NCBI GenBank assembly: GCA_001598975.1
Contig: BBXU01000832.1
Coordinates: forward strand, 62,001-126,000
Direction of reading: 5' to 3'
Length of the DNA: 64,000 bases
Source of the DNA: Parachlorella kessleri
Taxonomy: Eukaryota > Chlorophyta > Trebouxiophyceae > Chlorellales > Chlorellaceae
This document shows, in pieces, positions 1 to 11,267 of this stretch (within the stretch, counting starts at the first letter, position 1; each line of letters opens with the position of its first letter). A program made the translations under genes and the position numbers. Below the pieces are notes generated by a model that was not told the DNA's origin, ran no database searches, and was given only the letters and a program-made list of their open reading frames with translations.

Positions 1-347
1 GCTTGCTCAGATTACGCATGATGCAAGTGGCAGCATGCAGCCGGTGTAACTCACGAAAGGACTCGCGATCGCCCGGTGCAGAGTGGCCAGAAGATCAGGA
101 GTTCCCTGACATGTTCCCTGCTTTGTATAGGGCACAGCATCCGCAGCAGGGCGCCAGGGCAATGCTCTGTTTTGTCAGCGCCCAAAGGTTTGTCGTGTTT
201 TGAAAATGGGCTCGTGACAAGGGGGGTCAGACTGCAGTTTGGTGGGTTCAGCTGCGTCAAAGTACTTTCGCAGAGTGCATGTTTTGTCAAAATAGTTGTC
301 ACTGCCATAGGCCGCTGTTCCCCAACTTAGTGTGAAAGTTCAACAAC
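1..347. other. Upstream flank, no gene seen
   Basis: This is the leading edge of the window and precedes the first MYND gene. Short open frames exist on both strands, but none carries splice-consistent neighbours or a recognisable motif. It probably holds the promoter and 5' untranslated region of the gene starting at 348; no clear TATA box was identified. Confidence 0.4.
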
Positions 348-3300
348 ATGGGGAACGCGGCACCGAAACCCCTGCAGACTTTGGCTCAGCACGAGTTGCC
401 ACCAGAGTCTGTACATGCGCTGGATGCCTCACGTGCAAGCCTGATGTCTATAATGGATACTCTTCTCTGTCAGCTTGAGGACGGAAACAAGTTGACGACA
501 ACGGAGTTCCTGCGGTAAGCCTACAATGCACGGTGCGCCTGTCACAAGAAGGAGCTCACTGAGGAACTGACCACTTAACCTTTCGTGCAGGGGTGCAGCA
601 GATGCAGCGCTTACGCTCTCCCGAACGCGCCTTTTTGACCTTGCGCCCAACACCACTTCAGCCTCGCAGCTCCCATCACTTTGTGCTAGCCTTGTGCACG
701 TGGTGGAAGCTTGCCGTGTTGCACAGCTATTGTTGCGGACCACGGCCGTGGCTATAGAGCAGGGGTGTGAGTTGGAGCCTTCGGTGGTGTTCCGGCTGGC
801 CTCCTGCGTCGGCGTAGCCCATGGCCCAGCTGCTGAGGCAGCTCAGCTGGTTTTTGCAAGAGCAGCAGGCCTGTCAGAACACCAGAAAGCCATCACTGCC
901 AGACTGCTAGCTTACGCCTACCAGCACATACTCAGCACAGCGGCAAGCGCAGTGTCCTTGGTTCAGAAGCTAGAAGGCCGCGAGCCGGCTGCAGCCCTGC
1001 GGGCAAAGCTTTGCCGGCCGGAGAAGGCCAGCCCACTGTGCCATCAGTGCGCAGATGCGCTGGAATGGTGCGCGCAGCAGCAAGGTGCGTTTTTATGATT
1101 AAGTAAGGCAAAGCGTGGATGCGTTATGGTGTGGCACTGCAGCTCGTTGACATTCTGCTGCCGGTGTACCAGTAGCCAAGCTTTCAGGTTCTAGCGTCGC
1201 CAAGGTGGCCCTAGCCAGTGCAGATCTTCCTACGGTGTCCTATGGTGTCCTAGGGGCACATGGCGAGGCCAGTACCATGGTAGCTGACACACTCTCCCTG
1301 TCACTGGAACTGCAGTGCCCATCCTGGCTGCGATGAAGCGCTTGGCTGAGCTGGTGCAAATGCATGTTTTGGTTGACAATGCCTACCGGGTGGTCGGTGA
1401 TGGGAAGTCGGGCCCGGCCCTGGCCTCCCTGGCAATCAGCCATTATGCCAACTTCTGCAAGCAGCTGCAGCGCAAGCTGCACCTGCATCATGCCGCGACG
1501 GCAGCCGCCAGCGCAGCAGGACCCCAAGCAGGAAGTGCGTCCAGGGACGCAGTTGCAGCTCGGCTGATGCAGTGGCTCCCTCTATTGATTGAGGAGTTCA
1601 CGCATGCCTTCAGGCTTGTGCTTAGCACTGTACGCTGGTTCAACCCAGCTTCTGCAGCAGCTGCGCTTGGACCAGCGACTATGGCTGTGGCTAACCTGCT
1701 GCACCTGGCCCGCGGTGTGGCGATTGAAGCTACCCACCCAGCGCAGGCTGTTATCGCAGTGGCCTTGCTGCTCATCTCTTCTCTGCCTGGCCCGACCAAC
1801 GACCAGCGGCACCCGGAGCATGGCCAGACTCGGCAGCGGCTGCACCAGCAGCAGACACAGCTTCCAACTATTTGCCTGGAGGCGTTCACACTTTGTTGCA
1901 GTAGTGTGGCGGCTGAGCTGGAGATTCATCTGCTGTCTGGTACGTTAAAGCAAAGCCATCCCGTGGGCAGCCCTTCACTGTACTCAGTCCGGTCCTTGAC
2001 TGCTTGTCTTCAGTTTGTTTCAAACATGCTGGAAGTGCTGCCCGGAAGCCTGCGGAAGGCAGGTCTTGCAAAAGGGCAGCTTGAGACGGCGCTAGCAGCA
2101 GCCGAGGCAGCGCTGCGGCTGGTGGGTTGCTTGGCTACTGAGTGGGGAGACCTGCGGCTGATGCCGGGGGCTCAGCAGGCAGGGCTGCTGCCCAGTGTTG
2201 CTCCAGCCATTAAGCGGCTCTTGGACTTCGTGGGGCAGCTTGCGAATGCGGCGATTGTTCGATGTTTCGTGGCGACGCAGCATGGCAGCACGGCCGGTTG
2301 CAGTGGAGGTAGTATTGGTGCAAGGAGCGGCGGAAGCAACAGCAATTGTGACAATCACACTGACACTAGTAGCGCTGACAGCCTGTCCTTCGCTGAGCGC
2401 AAGTTGCTGGCTCCCCACCTGGCCCACCTGGCTGCCACTGCAGCTAAAGTCGCGCAGCTGCTGTCGCAGCCTGTGCTAGCAGCTCCTCTGCTACCGCGGG
2501 ACGACGCCTGGCTCATCAATACCATAGGCGCAACGTGTCATCTGCTAAAAGGCAATGATGACTTGGTGCAGAGGTATGTGGGCCACATTCCATTCAGAGC
2601 CCTTTCAGATGATCCATCCCTGAAACTCTCACAGATACATACACCTAATCATTTGTACTCAATACTAGGTTCCGGTTAGTTCATGTTTGTCCTAGAGTTG
2701 TCCTGCTAAGTAGCATGTGCGAGTGCCAGAAACCATATGTGACTCTTTGTTACACTAACCTTTCCATCTCTCCACCCATCGTGCCTTTCTGATATAGCCA
2801 GCTGGAGGGCCTCATGCTGCCCCTGCTGTACGGCTTACACAGCCTCAGCACGGCAATGCCTGGAACCCTGAAGCAGCAGGCCACCAGCCAGCCGGGTGCT
2901 GCGCCAGCCAGTGCGTCCAGGATAACCGCCCTGGTTGGGCTGCTGTCATGCGTTGTCGGCTTGCCACACCTGGCTGGGCTGGGACTGCAGGAACGGGTCA
3001 TGACTGTCCTCTGTGGCGCCTGGCAGGCTGTTGTGGTGAGTGGTGAAGGCAATGATGGGTGAGCAGGTGGTGGCTTGGAGCATGTTGCACTGCGCTGTAT
3101 GTTTATATGCAGCCACAGGGGGACACCAAGGATGCAGGAGAGCGTGCGCATGTGTTGAACTGCCTGCATGCCATTGCACCTGTCCAGAGGTACATCATGT
3201 TGGCTCATGGCAGGTAAAAGGGGATGGGCAATGTGAGTCCACCGGCTAAAGACCATGGTACATTTCATTCCCTTTGACTTGAAGTGCTCAGTGGTCAAGT

Positions 3301-4275
3301 TACCAAGGGAAACATCAATTGGAAATTTGATGCCTAAAGCAAGTTGGCCGTCTGTGGAATGAAGAAGCAGAGAGGCTCGTGAAGCACGATATCTCACCTC
3401 TTTGTAACACAATGGCGTGGCTAGTGGAGGTCCTTTCTTCCTTCCTACAGGCAGGTGCTGCTGTACAGAACTCCACGCAAGCGTACCTGGATGCCCAAGC
3501 ACACTCAGCACTAGTCTGCATCGCGACCACTGCAGTGGGCTGGACAAGGTAATGCGCAATCGTGTCAGTCCACGTGCGTCAGCACGGTCATCTGTGATTG
3601 TGGACATGTTTGTGCGTTTGAAAGTCATTCCTCAAAGCGTGGGGGACTTGCATGTTGCTGGTCGAAGGCCTTGGCGGCTTGCTGCTCATATTCTATGTTC
3701 TTTGGTGCAGAGCGGCGGCTGCCGCAGCAGTGCAAACCGGCCTGCTGGATGCTGTGGCCTGTTGGGCGCAAAGCGCTGCTCGCTCTGGGAATGCCAGCAG
3801 CCCACACGTAGCCTGGCGAGTTGTCGAGGTAGTGACAGGGAAGCTGCGGCCCCAAGGGTCAGATGGAGCTGGCACGGCGGCAGCTGCAACGGTTGCCCAA
3901 GCAGTCGTAACCAGCCGGCAACGCCTGAGAGCTCTTACCCAGCGCAAGCAGCTGGGCTGCCCCAGCTTTTGGCAGGTGAAGGTGCGGCAGCAGCTGCTGC
4001 CAGCGCTGGGGACCCTGGCCAGTGCTGCACTTGCTGCTGAGGCTCCAGCGCCTGGGGAGAACCAGCTGCGTGGGGCGCGGGCGCTGGCTACCAGGGTCTG
4101 TGCCAACCCTGGCTGCCTGAACCTGCGTGGCTGCAGCGAGGCACGCCTCCGTAGCCAGCGGTGCTCTGGGTGCGGTGTGGCCCGGTACTGCTGCCGCCAG
4201 TGCCAGGTGGACGACTACGCAGTGCATGGGAGGGTGTGCCGCCAGCTGGGAGCAGAAGCCCCTGCGGCGCTGTAG
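348..4275 (+). CDS. MYND-type zinc-finger protein, paralogue 1 (940 aa)
   Basis: Six exons join in frame: 348-514, 591-1084, 1316-2573, 2798-3035, 3113-3213 and 3711-4275. They give 940 residues with phases 2,1,2,0,2. The last exon encodes a C-terminal MYND zinc finger at about residues 883-932, beginning CANPGC and containing CSGCGVARYCCRQC followed by spaced His and Cys ligands. MYND fingers usually bind proline-rich partners and act in chromatin or protein-degradation contexts; which applies here is unknown. The long N-terminal part is Ala/Leu-rich and probably alpha-helical, with one Ser/Gly/Asn-rich stretch encoded near 2310-2370, and matches no domain I recognise. A second gene at 11268-15971 has the same exon plan and nearly the same length. 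An open block at 3446-3541 looks like an exon but would break the frame, and skipping it restores agreement with the paralogue. Cofactor binding is inferred from the Cys/His pattern only. Confidence 0.85.
3446..3541 (+). other. Out-of-phase exon-like block inside intron 5 of MYND gene 1
   Basis: The block starts just after a TACAG acceptor and ends just before an AG/GTAATG-type donor. It is open in the frame that would join the downstream exon (AGAAVQNSTQAYLDAQ and following). Coming from exon 3113-3213 the phase does not fit, whereas direct joining of 3213 to 3711 is in frame and matches the paralogue, which lacks this block. It is most likely a lost, cryptic or alternative exon. Confidence 0.4.
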
Positions 4276-6672
4276 GAGTGACTTATGGAGAGCCAAGCTT
4301 GGGCACGGCCATGTGGCAGCATGCAGGGCGCGCCTTGCGTCTATCCTTAAATGTTCGACTCTTGCCTATATTGTTGCTCTGCAACAAGCGGATGTATTTT
4401 TTTGGCTTCCGGTTCAGGCACCCCAAGCTTGGTGGCATCAAACATATTAGAGCCGAGGTGCAGGCTGGTGTAGGTGCGGATATTCCGCTGCGTGGCTTAC
4501 TGACAGTGGACATTTGCCATGCTTATGGAGAGGGCTGCATCATGCACGAGGCACAGCATTGTTCCGGCCCTAAATACAGCTTTCTGTTTGCCTGTGGTGC
4601 TCTAAAACCTACAACTTTTCAGCTGCACTTCGTTTGTGCCTTATGGCATGTACTGAAGCGGTTTCACTCTGATGACTGTCAGTGGTGCATCACCTGCGGC
4701 TCAGCCCCATGCTCCATTGAGGAAAGGTGCGTACAGCCAACTTTGCGACTGGGCATCTGCCTAAGCATCATGCTGCACTCCTTAGCTTTGCGCCCCTATC
4801 CTTGTGGCTGACCACATCAACGCTGCTCAAAACCACAGCTGCGCTCACAAAACTCCACAAATTCCTGCACAGGAAGGCCAGCGAGCACCAAACTTGTACT
4901 GGTGGCGAGCTGCTTCAGCGGACGCGGGAATTTAGTAGGGAGTTGAAATGTTTTGCCATGTGCGTACCAGGGTTCCCCTCTTTCGCCCTTCCTACCACCA
5001 ATCAGTAAGTAGGAGGCCTGCCTCGGCAGTCAGGCAGGGCAACTTGCATCAAACCCAGTCTGTTCGCAGCTACCTTAGCTGCCGCCGTGCACAAGTAGGC
5101 ATGCTTAGCTTGGTCTGCGTATGTGTCATGTGTAGGCTGCCAAGCAGCCTGGGCTCACAACGCAAGTGGCAGCTACCGATAACACAACCGAGCTTAGCAA
5201 GCTGCGCGAACTAAGCACCTGCTTACCCTGATATACAGTTCGTAATCGGTCTTACGCACAGGTATTCCCTCATCCAGGCTGCAAACCACAAACCCCGGGC
5301 CGTCTTGCTCAGGCATCAACTTCAGGCGCCCGGAGCTGCAATGATGCAGGGATAAGCACCCAGCTATGGCCGCGCAAAGGACCGACAGCAAGGCTTGCAG
5401 ACCAAAGCAAGCCCGGCTGGCCAAACCCCTGTGCATCTAATAGAATAGCGGCACCTCCCGACTGTCTTGAACAGGAGCAACAGTGCGGGTAGCTGAGAGG
5501 GCCAAGCAGCCGTCCTAGAATATGTAACGGGGGCCATGGAAGACTCACTCCATCGCCTCTTGAAGCCTGCAAGCCCAGTCCAGAGCAGTCTCTCGGTCCA
5601 CCACGTCACCGCTGTTATTGCTTGCCATCTTCCCCGTGTTGGCACCCACTAAATGCAGGGTCGCCCTGCATGGGAATGAACGCCAGGCCGAAGCAACAGA
5701 GGTCAGCGGCAAGGGCTGCATGATGTCATGCAGGTCTGGCAAACAGGTTGGATATTCCATTCAATGCTGCAAACCGGGGCGCGTATAGGCAGATCAGCAT
5801 CCCTGACATATGCGCGCCTGAGAAACCGCCAGAGGGACCAGTTGGCGTGGTATCCGCGGACCGTGTGGTTCAGTGGAGATAGATCCATACCCATAGTGAC
5901 CTACAGCCAGGAGACTACAGGGGTGGCTGCCCTGCAAGCAAGCAGGTCCACAAAGAGAACGGGGGAGCGTGGGTGGTCCACAAGAAGGGCTGGGTGCTGA
6001 AGCAAGACAAGGGGCCAATCATTGGATGCATTAGTGTCCTAGGTGCCACATACGTAGCTTTGCCAGCTAGATGAGACGGCCTTAGGCCACAAAAAAATAA
6101 CCAGTGGTAAGGTGCCACAAGACCGGTGCTGGAGGGCTGATGCTGCCGTCCACTGGTTGTGGGCAGGGTGAGGGAGTATCCACCTGCACACTGAATAGAA
6201 ATGAACCGAGTGCAGAAGTATATGTGGAAGCCCTCTCGAACCCGGCCAGTACAAAAACGGTACAGAAGGGAAGCTGAAGCAGTCTATTCAGCAGGGAGTT
6301 CTGAGACAGCTGCTCTTAGAGTCAACTCCTCCTTCCACGCATGCAATCCACTTGGCCAGCCAGCATGGAGAAGCGAAAGGTTGGCTTGGCTGACCTGCCG
6401 CCAGTGGCTCTCAGAAAGATATGGACCGGTGTCTGGGCGAATGCAGGCAAGCCAGCCCCAGTTGCAGAAAAACTACCAAGGCTTTGAAACAGGGATGCAC
6501 CAGCCATGCCCTGCTGGCCTTGCAGTGCTTGGCGCTGGGCCTGTGCAGGAAGCTTACCAGTGCCTTGTCAGGCGACGCTTCCTGCCAGTCAGTCTTCAAT
6601 TTTTTGAGAACCTACCCACGGTAGCAGCACCTGACCACCCAGCTTTCCACTTGCAAATAGGTTTGCGGCCAC
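4276..6672. other. Gap of about 2.4 kb between genes
   Basis: I see no supported gene. Several open frames of 60-216 codons occur (for example 4161-4811 and 6201-6695 on +), but none shows family motifs and their splice-site contexts do not link up. The region just before 6673 could hold an unrecognised first exon of the downstream gene. Confidence 0.4.
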
Positions 6673-8832
6673 ATGTGTGCAGACGAGGCTGGTGACTCCC
6701 CCAGCGGCCTCCAGGAATGCTTTGCCGCAGAGGCATCCTGCAAAGCGCTGCGTGCCGCTCTCAGGGGCCCCATCCTGGGCAGCCTTCGGGTGGGCGGCGC
6801 TTGTGAGGGCAAGCAGGCCTGGGCGCTCCAGACACACCCTTCCGCGTCCCGCTTGCAAATCTATGGCTCCGCTGCCAGTCCTGAGGGACAGGCGTTCCTG
6901 AATGCGCTGCAGCCTCAGGTAACGCTGCTGCCATAGCCATGCCAGTCAGGTTTGGAAGTCCAACTTGGCCATGCATGGCCCGAAGTTCACATGCATGGCA
7001 AGGTTGGGAGTCATTATTCAACACACGGGCCTCCAGCCCCATCTCTGCTATGGGACTGCGTGTACATCTATGTGCTCGGGATTTTTCGCATCATCACACG
7101 GAGCTTGCTGGGGCAGTCAGTGCGCTACACACGTGTTACAATGGTGAGCACAAAAACTTGCAATGATGTGAATCGGAGCGAATCTATAAAACTCACCTGT
7201 GTTCAGATTGTTCATTACCAAGAACGCATGAAGCGTGAATGCTTGCATATGCCGATATGCCCAATCATGCTCAACCCCGCCTGTGTGTGTAATGCCGGTG
7301 CAGGCTGTGACAGAGATCGAGTGCTGCCGGGTGCCGGGTTGCCTGCCAGACCCAGCTGCCTTCACCAACCTCATCAAACTCAAGGTCAACTGTGTTGACT
7401 GCAACCCAGCATGGCTTGCCAGCCTATCACTCCTGCCAAAGCTAGCCACCATGGAGCTCAACCTGACTGCTGCCCCAGCATGCAGCAGCCGCACCAGCAG
7501 CAGCAGCTTCGTTCACAGGCTGCCCATGATGCGCAACCTGCGCAGCTGCAAGCTCTTCATTGAGTCAGGAGCGGCAGTGTGCATCTGCCTCGCCTTGTTG
7601 CCAGCGCTGGAGAAGCTGGACATGTGGGGCAGCATCCAGATGCACTGGGATCCCAACATCGACAGGGGTACGGCCGAGGTTGTGGGTGATGCAAGGAACA
7701 GCCCCAAGGATGGCGCCCTGCAGCTGCCCTGCCGGCTGCGCAAGCTGGACCTGGCCCTGTCAGTAGCTACCCTGGACTTTGAGGCCATGCCGACTCTGGA
7801 CACGGCAACTCTGTGGGCTGAAGAGCTGCACGACGCTGCCAGCATTGCCAGCGCTTCATGCCTGTCAGAGCTACACCTGGGGACGGAATTGTATGAGTAC
7901 ACACGCCTAGACCAGTATTGGGTGGCCGCCATGCTGACAGCCGCAGCCAGCCTGCCTGCCCTGCGCGTGCTGACGCTACTAGGGACCTATTGGGACCAGG
8001 ACGTGGCTGATGCCCTGGTTTCTATGAGCAACGTGAAAATCTTGGCCCTGGCTGAGCCCGAGGACAATTTCTTCGATGATGAGGAGGCCGCAAGGCCCGT
8101 CATGGGGCCAGGGCCACTTTGGGACGGGTTGAGAGCCCTCCATTGGGCAATCCCTGACCCACTGCCCCAGGTGGGTGCTGCTGCTGTGCGTCGTCCCTTG
8201 CTGTCCCTGCTGCGCAAGTTTTCAGACGCAAGACCATCTCTGCCGCCGGCAGTGAGCTTGTATGCAGCACCGCGAGGGTGGTGGGCACATGCAGGCATGA
8301 GGCCAGTCATGGTTGGCCCCTTGCAAACGACTAGCTGCAAGTAGTACGCAGCAAGCCTTGCATTGCATTCCTACCACTCCAAAGTGAGCAACGCTAGCAC
8401 TCCAGCTCCTAGAGTGAGGCATGTTCAAATTTGGGCGAGCATGAACCCCGTCAGTGACATAGCAAGTTACCTTGGCATGTGGACCTTGTCTCTGTTGGCA
8501 CCATGTGCTGTCAAGAGCTCCTTACTTGGCACTTGATCCCCTCCCACCCTGCCCCTGCCTTGCAGGCTATCAGGGCGGCAGCCCAGCTGGTCATGCTGGG
8601 ATATAATAGCCACCCGACACCAGAAGAGGTGGCAGCCATACGCTCCCTGCCGTTGCTGCGCAGCGCAAAGTTTCCTCCTCCCAGAGGCGGCCAACCTCCT
8701 TGCTGGACCCGAGAGGAGCTGGAAGGGGGCATGCCAGGCACCGCTTCGCTGCAAGTAGGCTTCTCCAATTTTCTCTGCAGGCAAACAGAGAGCTTTGTGT
8801 CTCAAGCCAAGGTGGCAGGGCTGCTGGAGTAG
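6673..8832 (+). CDS. Leucine-rich-repeat-like protein, possibly F-box type (459 aa)
   Basis: Three exons, 6673-6918, 7304-8170 and 8566-8832, are all in phase 0 and give 459 residues. The middle exon shows irregular leucine-rich repeats, for example LIKLKVNC, LPKLATMELNL, MRNLRSCKLFI, LPALEKLDMWG, LRKLDLALSVATLDF and LPALRVLTLLGTYW, spaced roughly as in plant-type F-box/LRR proteins. The first exon (ECFAAEASCKALRAAL) vaguely resembles the second helix of an F-box, but no full F-box can be defended. LRR arrays are protein-binding surfaces; an F-box role would mean substrate choice for an SCF ubiquitin ligase, which is only a guess here. The start is the first ATG of the open first exon; an upstream exon cannot be excluded. 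The gene lies between two MYND paralogues on the same strand. Confidence 0.7.
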
Positions 8833-10325
8833 CCAGTCACGGTGCAAAGGGCAGGTGACAAGGTTGCCAGGCTGAGCTAGGAAAGCAACATTTGATGGAG
8901 GAGGCGGATTGGTACCATGCATCTGCAGAACCAGCCGTTGCTATGTGAATGTAACTTCACTACGTGCGCAGCACAGCTGTATCCTCCCTATATGGTTGCC
9001 ATCTGTGGAGCTGATTGCGCCCAGGTATCCCTTTGATGCAAAAACTATCAATCATGTTGTCGCCTAGCAGGGAATAGTATTGAAACTTGGGTAATGACAA
9101 AACCAGGCACAAACGGCGACTGTTGGCTGTGTCTGTCACATAACAGTAAGGGATATCCCCTCCAGTGGCTCCCGCTGGGCTGCGGTGTCTCGTGCGCACT
9201 ACTCATTGCTATCGAGGCCTCAGGAGCGACCAGACCAGACACAGAAGGTTCCAAGCCGGCATTACATATACAAGATGACCATCAACTACAGTCTCAGCTA
9301 CTAGGAACTCTCAGGTTGCTAAAGGCGCAACAAAACACACGTGGCTAGAAGCAAGGGCATAGGATTGGGGTTGCAGTCATGCTGCTCAGCAATCCCAGCA
9401 ACAAGGGTATCAGTACCTGGCACATCTGGCAGAGCGCTTGAGACCACACAAGGCTGGCTTGCAGCAATCATTGTGACCGTAATGCCTCCGACATACCAAA
9501 AGCTACAGTGCGCAAGCTACCTGCAACGGTGCGTGGGGCCTATCTCATGGCAACTGTGCCTGCTGCCTTAAGAGCCGGCAGCAACGGTGACCTCAAATTT
9601 GCTTAGAGGCGAGACCTACAGGCACCAGGTGGAGAACAGCCAAAGACTTATTGCAGGGCTAATCGATATTGACAAGCTGGGGCTTCTCACAAATGCCAAG
9701 AAGCAATAGACTAGCCTTGCACGCCATTTGTAAGTCACCTCGACAAAAGCTCAAGTGCAAACTGTTCACTTCATGGTAGCTGCAAGCGGAATCACTGAGG
9801 TTGGGCACTCCTGCTTGCGCTAAGCCGCAGAATATCCCAGGAGTACTATAGTAGGACTCCCTTACCCAGGTGTATTGCCGGATACCTCCGACAAGTCCTG
9901 CCCTGAGGTCGACTTCAACTGATGGCCACTTCACCCCGCTCCCTGCAAACCATACCAATGGGGTTGAAACACTCTAGGGGAAGGCGCTGCAGCTCCAGGC
10001 TTGCAAAACCACAGTTGCTAAAAGGGGGCTGTAGACCCAGGGTCACGGCTTTGAAAAGTATGTGAGCTAGATCCATTCAGCCAGACCCAGTGCCTGTGCA
10101 GGTGCAATGCTAGGTTGGGAAAGCATGCCGTACCAAGAGGGAGTCCTGCAGACCTGGGTTAGATGATACATCAGAGACGGGGATATAGCAGGGGAAAAAC
10201 CTACTGGGCTAGAACTCAGGCCCCAGAGCATATGTCACCAGTCCTATCAGATAGACTTCACCAACCGCAGCTCTGTATGCACTGCGTGCACCATCAATAA
10301 CCGAGGAGCCTAATTCTTATTACCT
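8833..10325. other. Gap of about 1.5 kb, no gene seen
   Basis: The gap lies between convergent genes (the LRR-like gene ending at 8832 on + and the small gene ending at 10326 on -). It should contain their 3' untranslated regions. Short open frames on both strands (9094-9348 on +, 9659-9958 on -) lack motifs and supporting splice sites. Confidence 0.4.
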
Positions 10326-10856
10326 TTAAAGCTTCAACTGTTGCAACAATTGCTCAAGCTCGCTGGACTCTTCTACGCTCCTGCTATCCCTGCAAGAAAC
10401 ACCTTTGTTTTGGTGCAGGGTAGGTCACACAGCATTCGAGTTCCCCCATTTTCAACTGTACATTTGCAGGACTCACAAAGACGTAGGACAAATGCCTGTC
10501 TGCCGTTGTGCTCACCTGTCTTTGTGTAGCAGCGTCAGGGCCTGGTGCAGCACCTTTAGTCGGTGCTGGGCATACTGTGACCCTGACGGCAGCTGCTTAA
10601 AAGCTTCTATAGCCTGCAGTACCGTTTTGCGCTGCTCCTCTTCACTCAGGCCTGCTGCTGTTCTCGTCCACTGCTGTCTGAAGGTGGCAGTCTTGGTGCT
10701 GCGGCTACCTGTAGGCTCCCTGCTCCCTGCTACAGGCCTTGGCTTCGCTGTCGCTGTGGTGAGAGACGCCTTCTGCTTCGCTTTGGCGGACTTCTTTCTC
10801 TGGTCGTTAACTTTCAGAGCCTCTGCCTCATGAGCCGCGGGCAGACGTCCTTGCAT
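10326..10856 (-). CDS. Small basic protein of unknown function (134 aa)
   Basis: Two exons on the minus strand, 10856-10516 and 10389-10326, join in phase 2 at an ACAG/GTGAGC donor and a TTGCAG acceptor and give 134 residues. The first half is Lys/Ala/Thr/Arg-rich and probably disordered. The second half looks helical and conserved in style: LSEEEQRKTVLQAIEAFKQL, then QYAQHRLKVLHQALTLL, ending ELEQLLQQLKL. The open frame reads upstream past 10856 but has no other ATG, so an earlier 5' exon is possible. I do not recognise the family. It is divergent from the second MYND gene, whose start is about 410 bases away, so they may share a promoter region. Confidence 0.6.
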
Positions 10857-11267
10857 GGGGAACCCCAGTGCTGCACATATCCTGGACCTCCTGCTGGAGA
10901 TGATGGACTGTTGGACTGTTGGCCTCAAGAAGTCAGGGCCGTGCGCTGGAGAGTAAGGAGTGAGGAAGCTGGAATACCACTATTCGCACCGATCCTTGTG
11001 CTGCAAGGCACTTTCTACTGAGTATTTAACGTAGGAATAAAACGCCCAGGAGCTTTGGCGCGCCTGAACTGCGCGCCAGGCATCATGCATGCTGTGCTAT
11101 GAACTCGGCGGTCTTCAGCAGAGTTGAATGAAGTTTGGTAAAGCGTTGCGCATGCACGTATGCTAATGCCTATGTAACCCCCCTCAGTCAATATCAATAA
11201 AGCCCATGCAAAGCCATGTTGCAAGCTAGACGTTCTGTGCTTGCATGATCCTGCACTTCACAATACT
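10857..11267. promoter_or_regulatory. Divergent upstream region between the small gene and MYND gene 2
   Basis: These 411 bases separate two start codons pointing away from each other, so both promoters and 5' untranslated regions probably lie here. An AT-richer stretch around 11025-11040 (containing AGTATTTAACG) is the only core-promoter-like feature seen. The assignment comes from gene order only. Confidence 0.4.

Noticed and set aside
2750..3628. 292-codon minus-strand frame
   Set aside because: It lies antisense to MYND exons 4 and 5 and their introns, with no motif; GC-rich antisense frames are common here.
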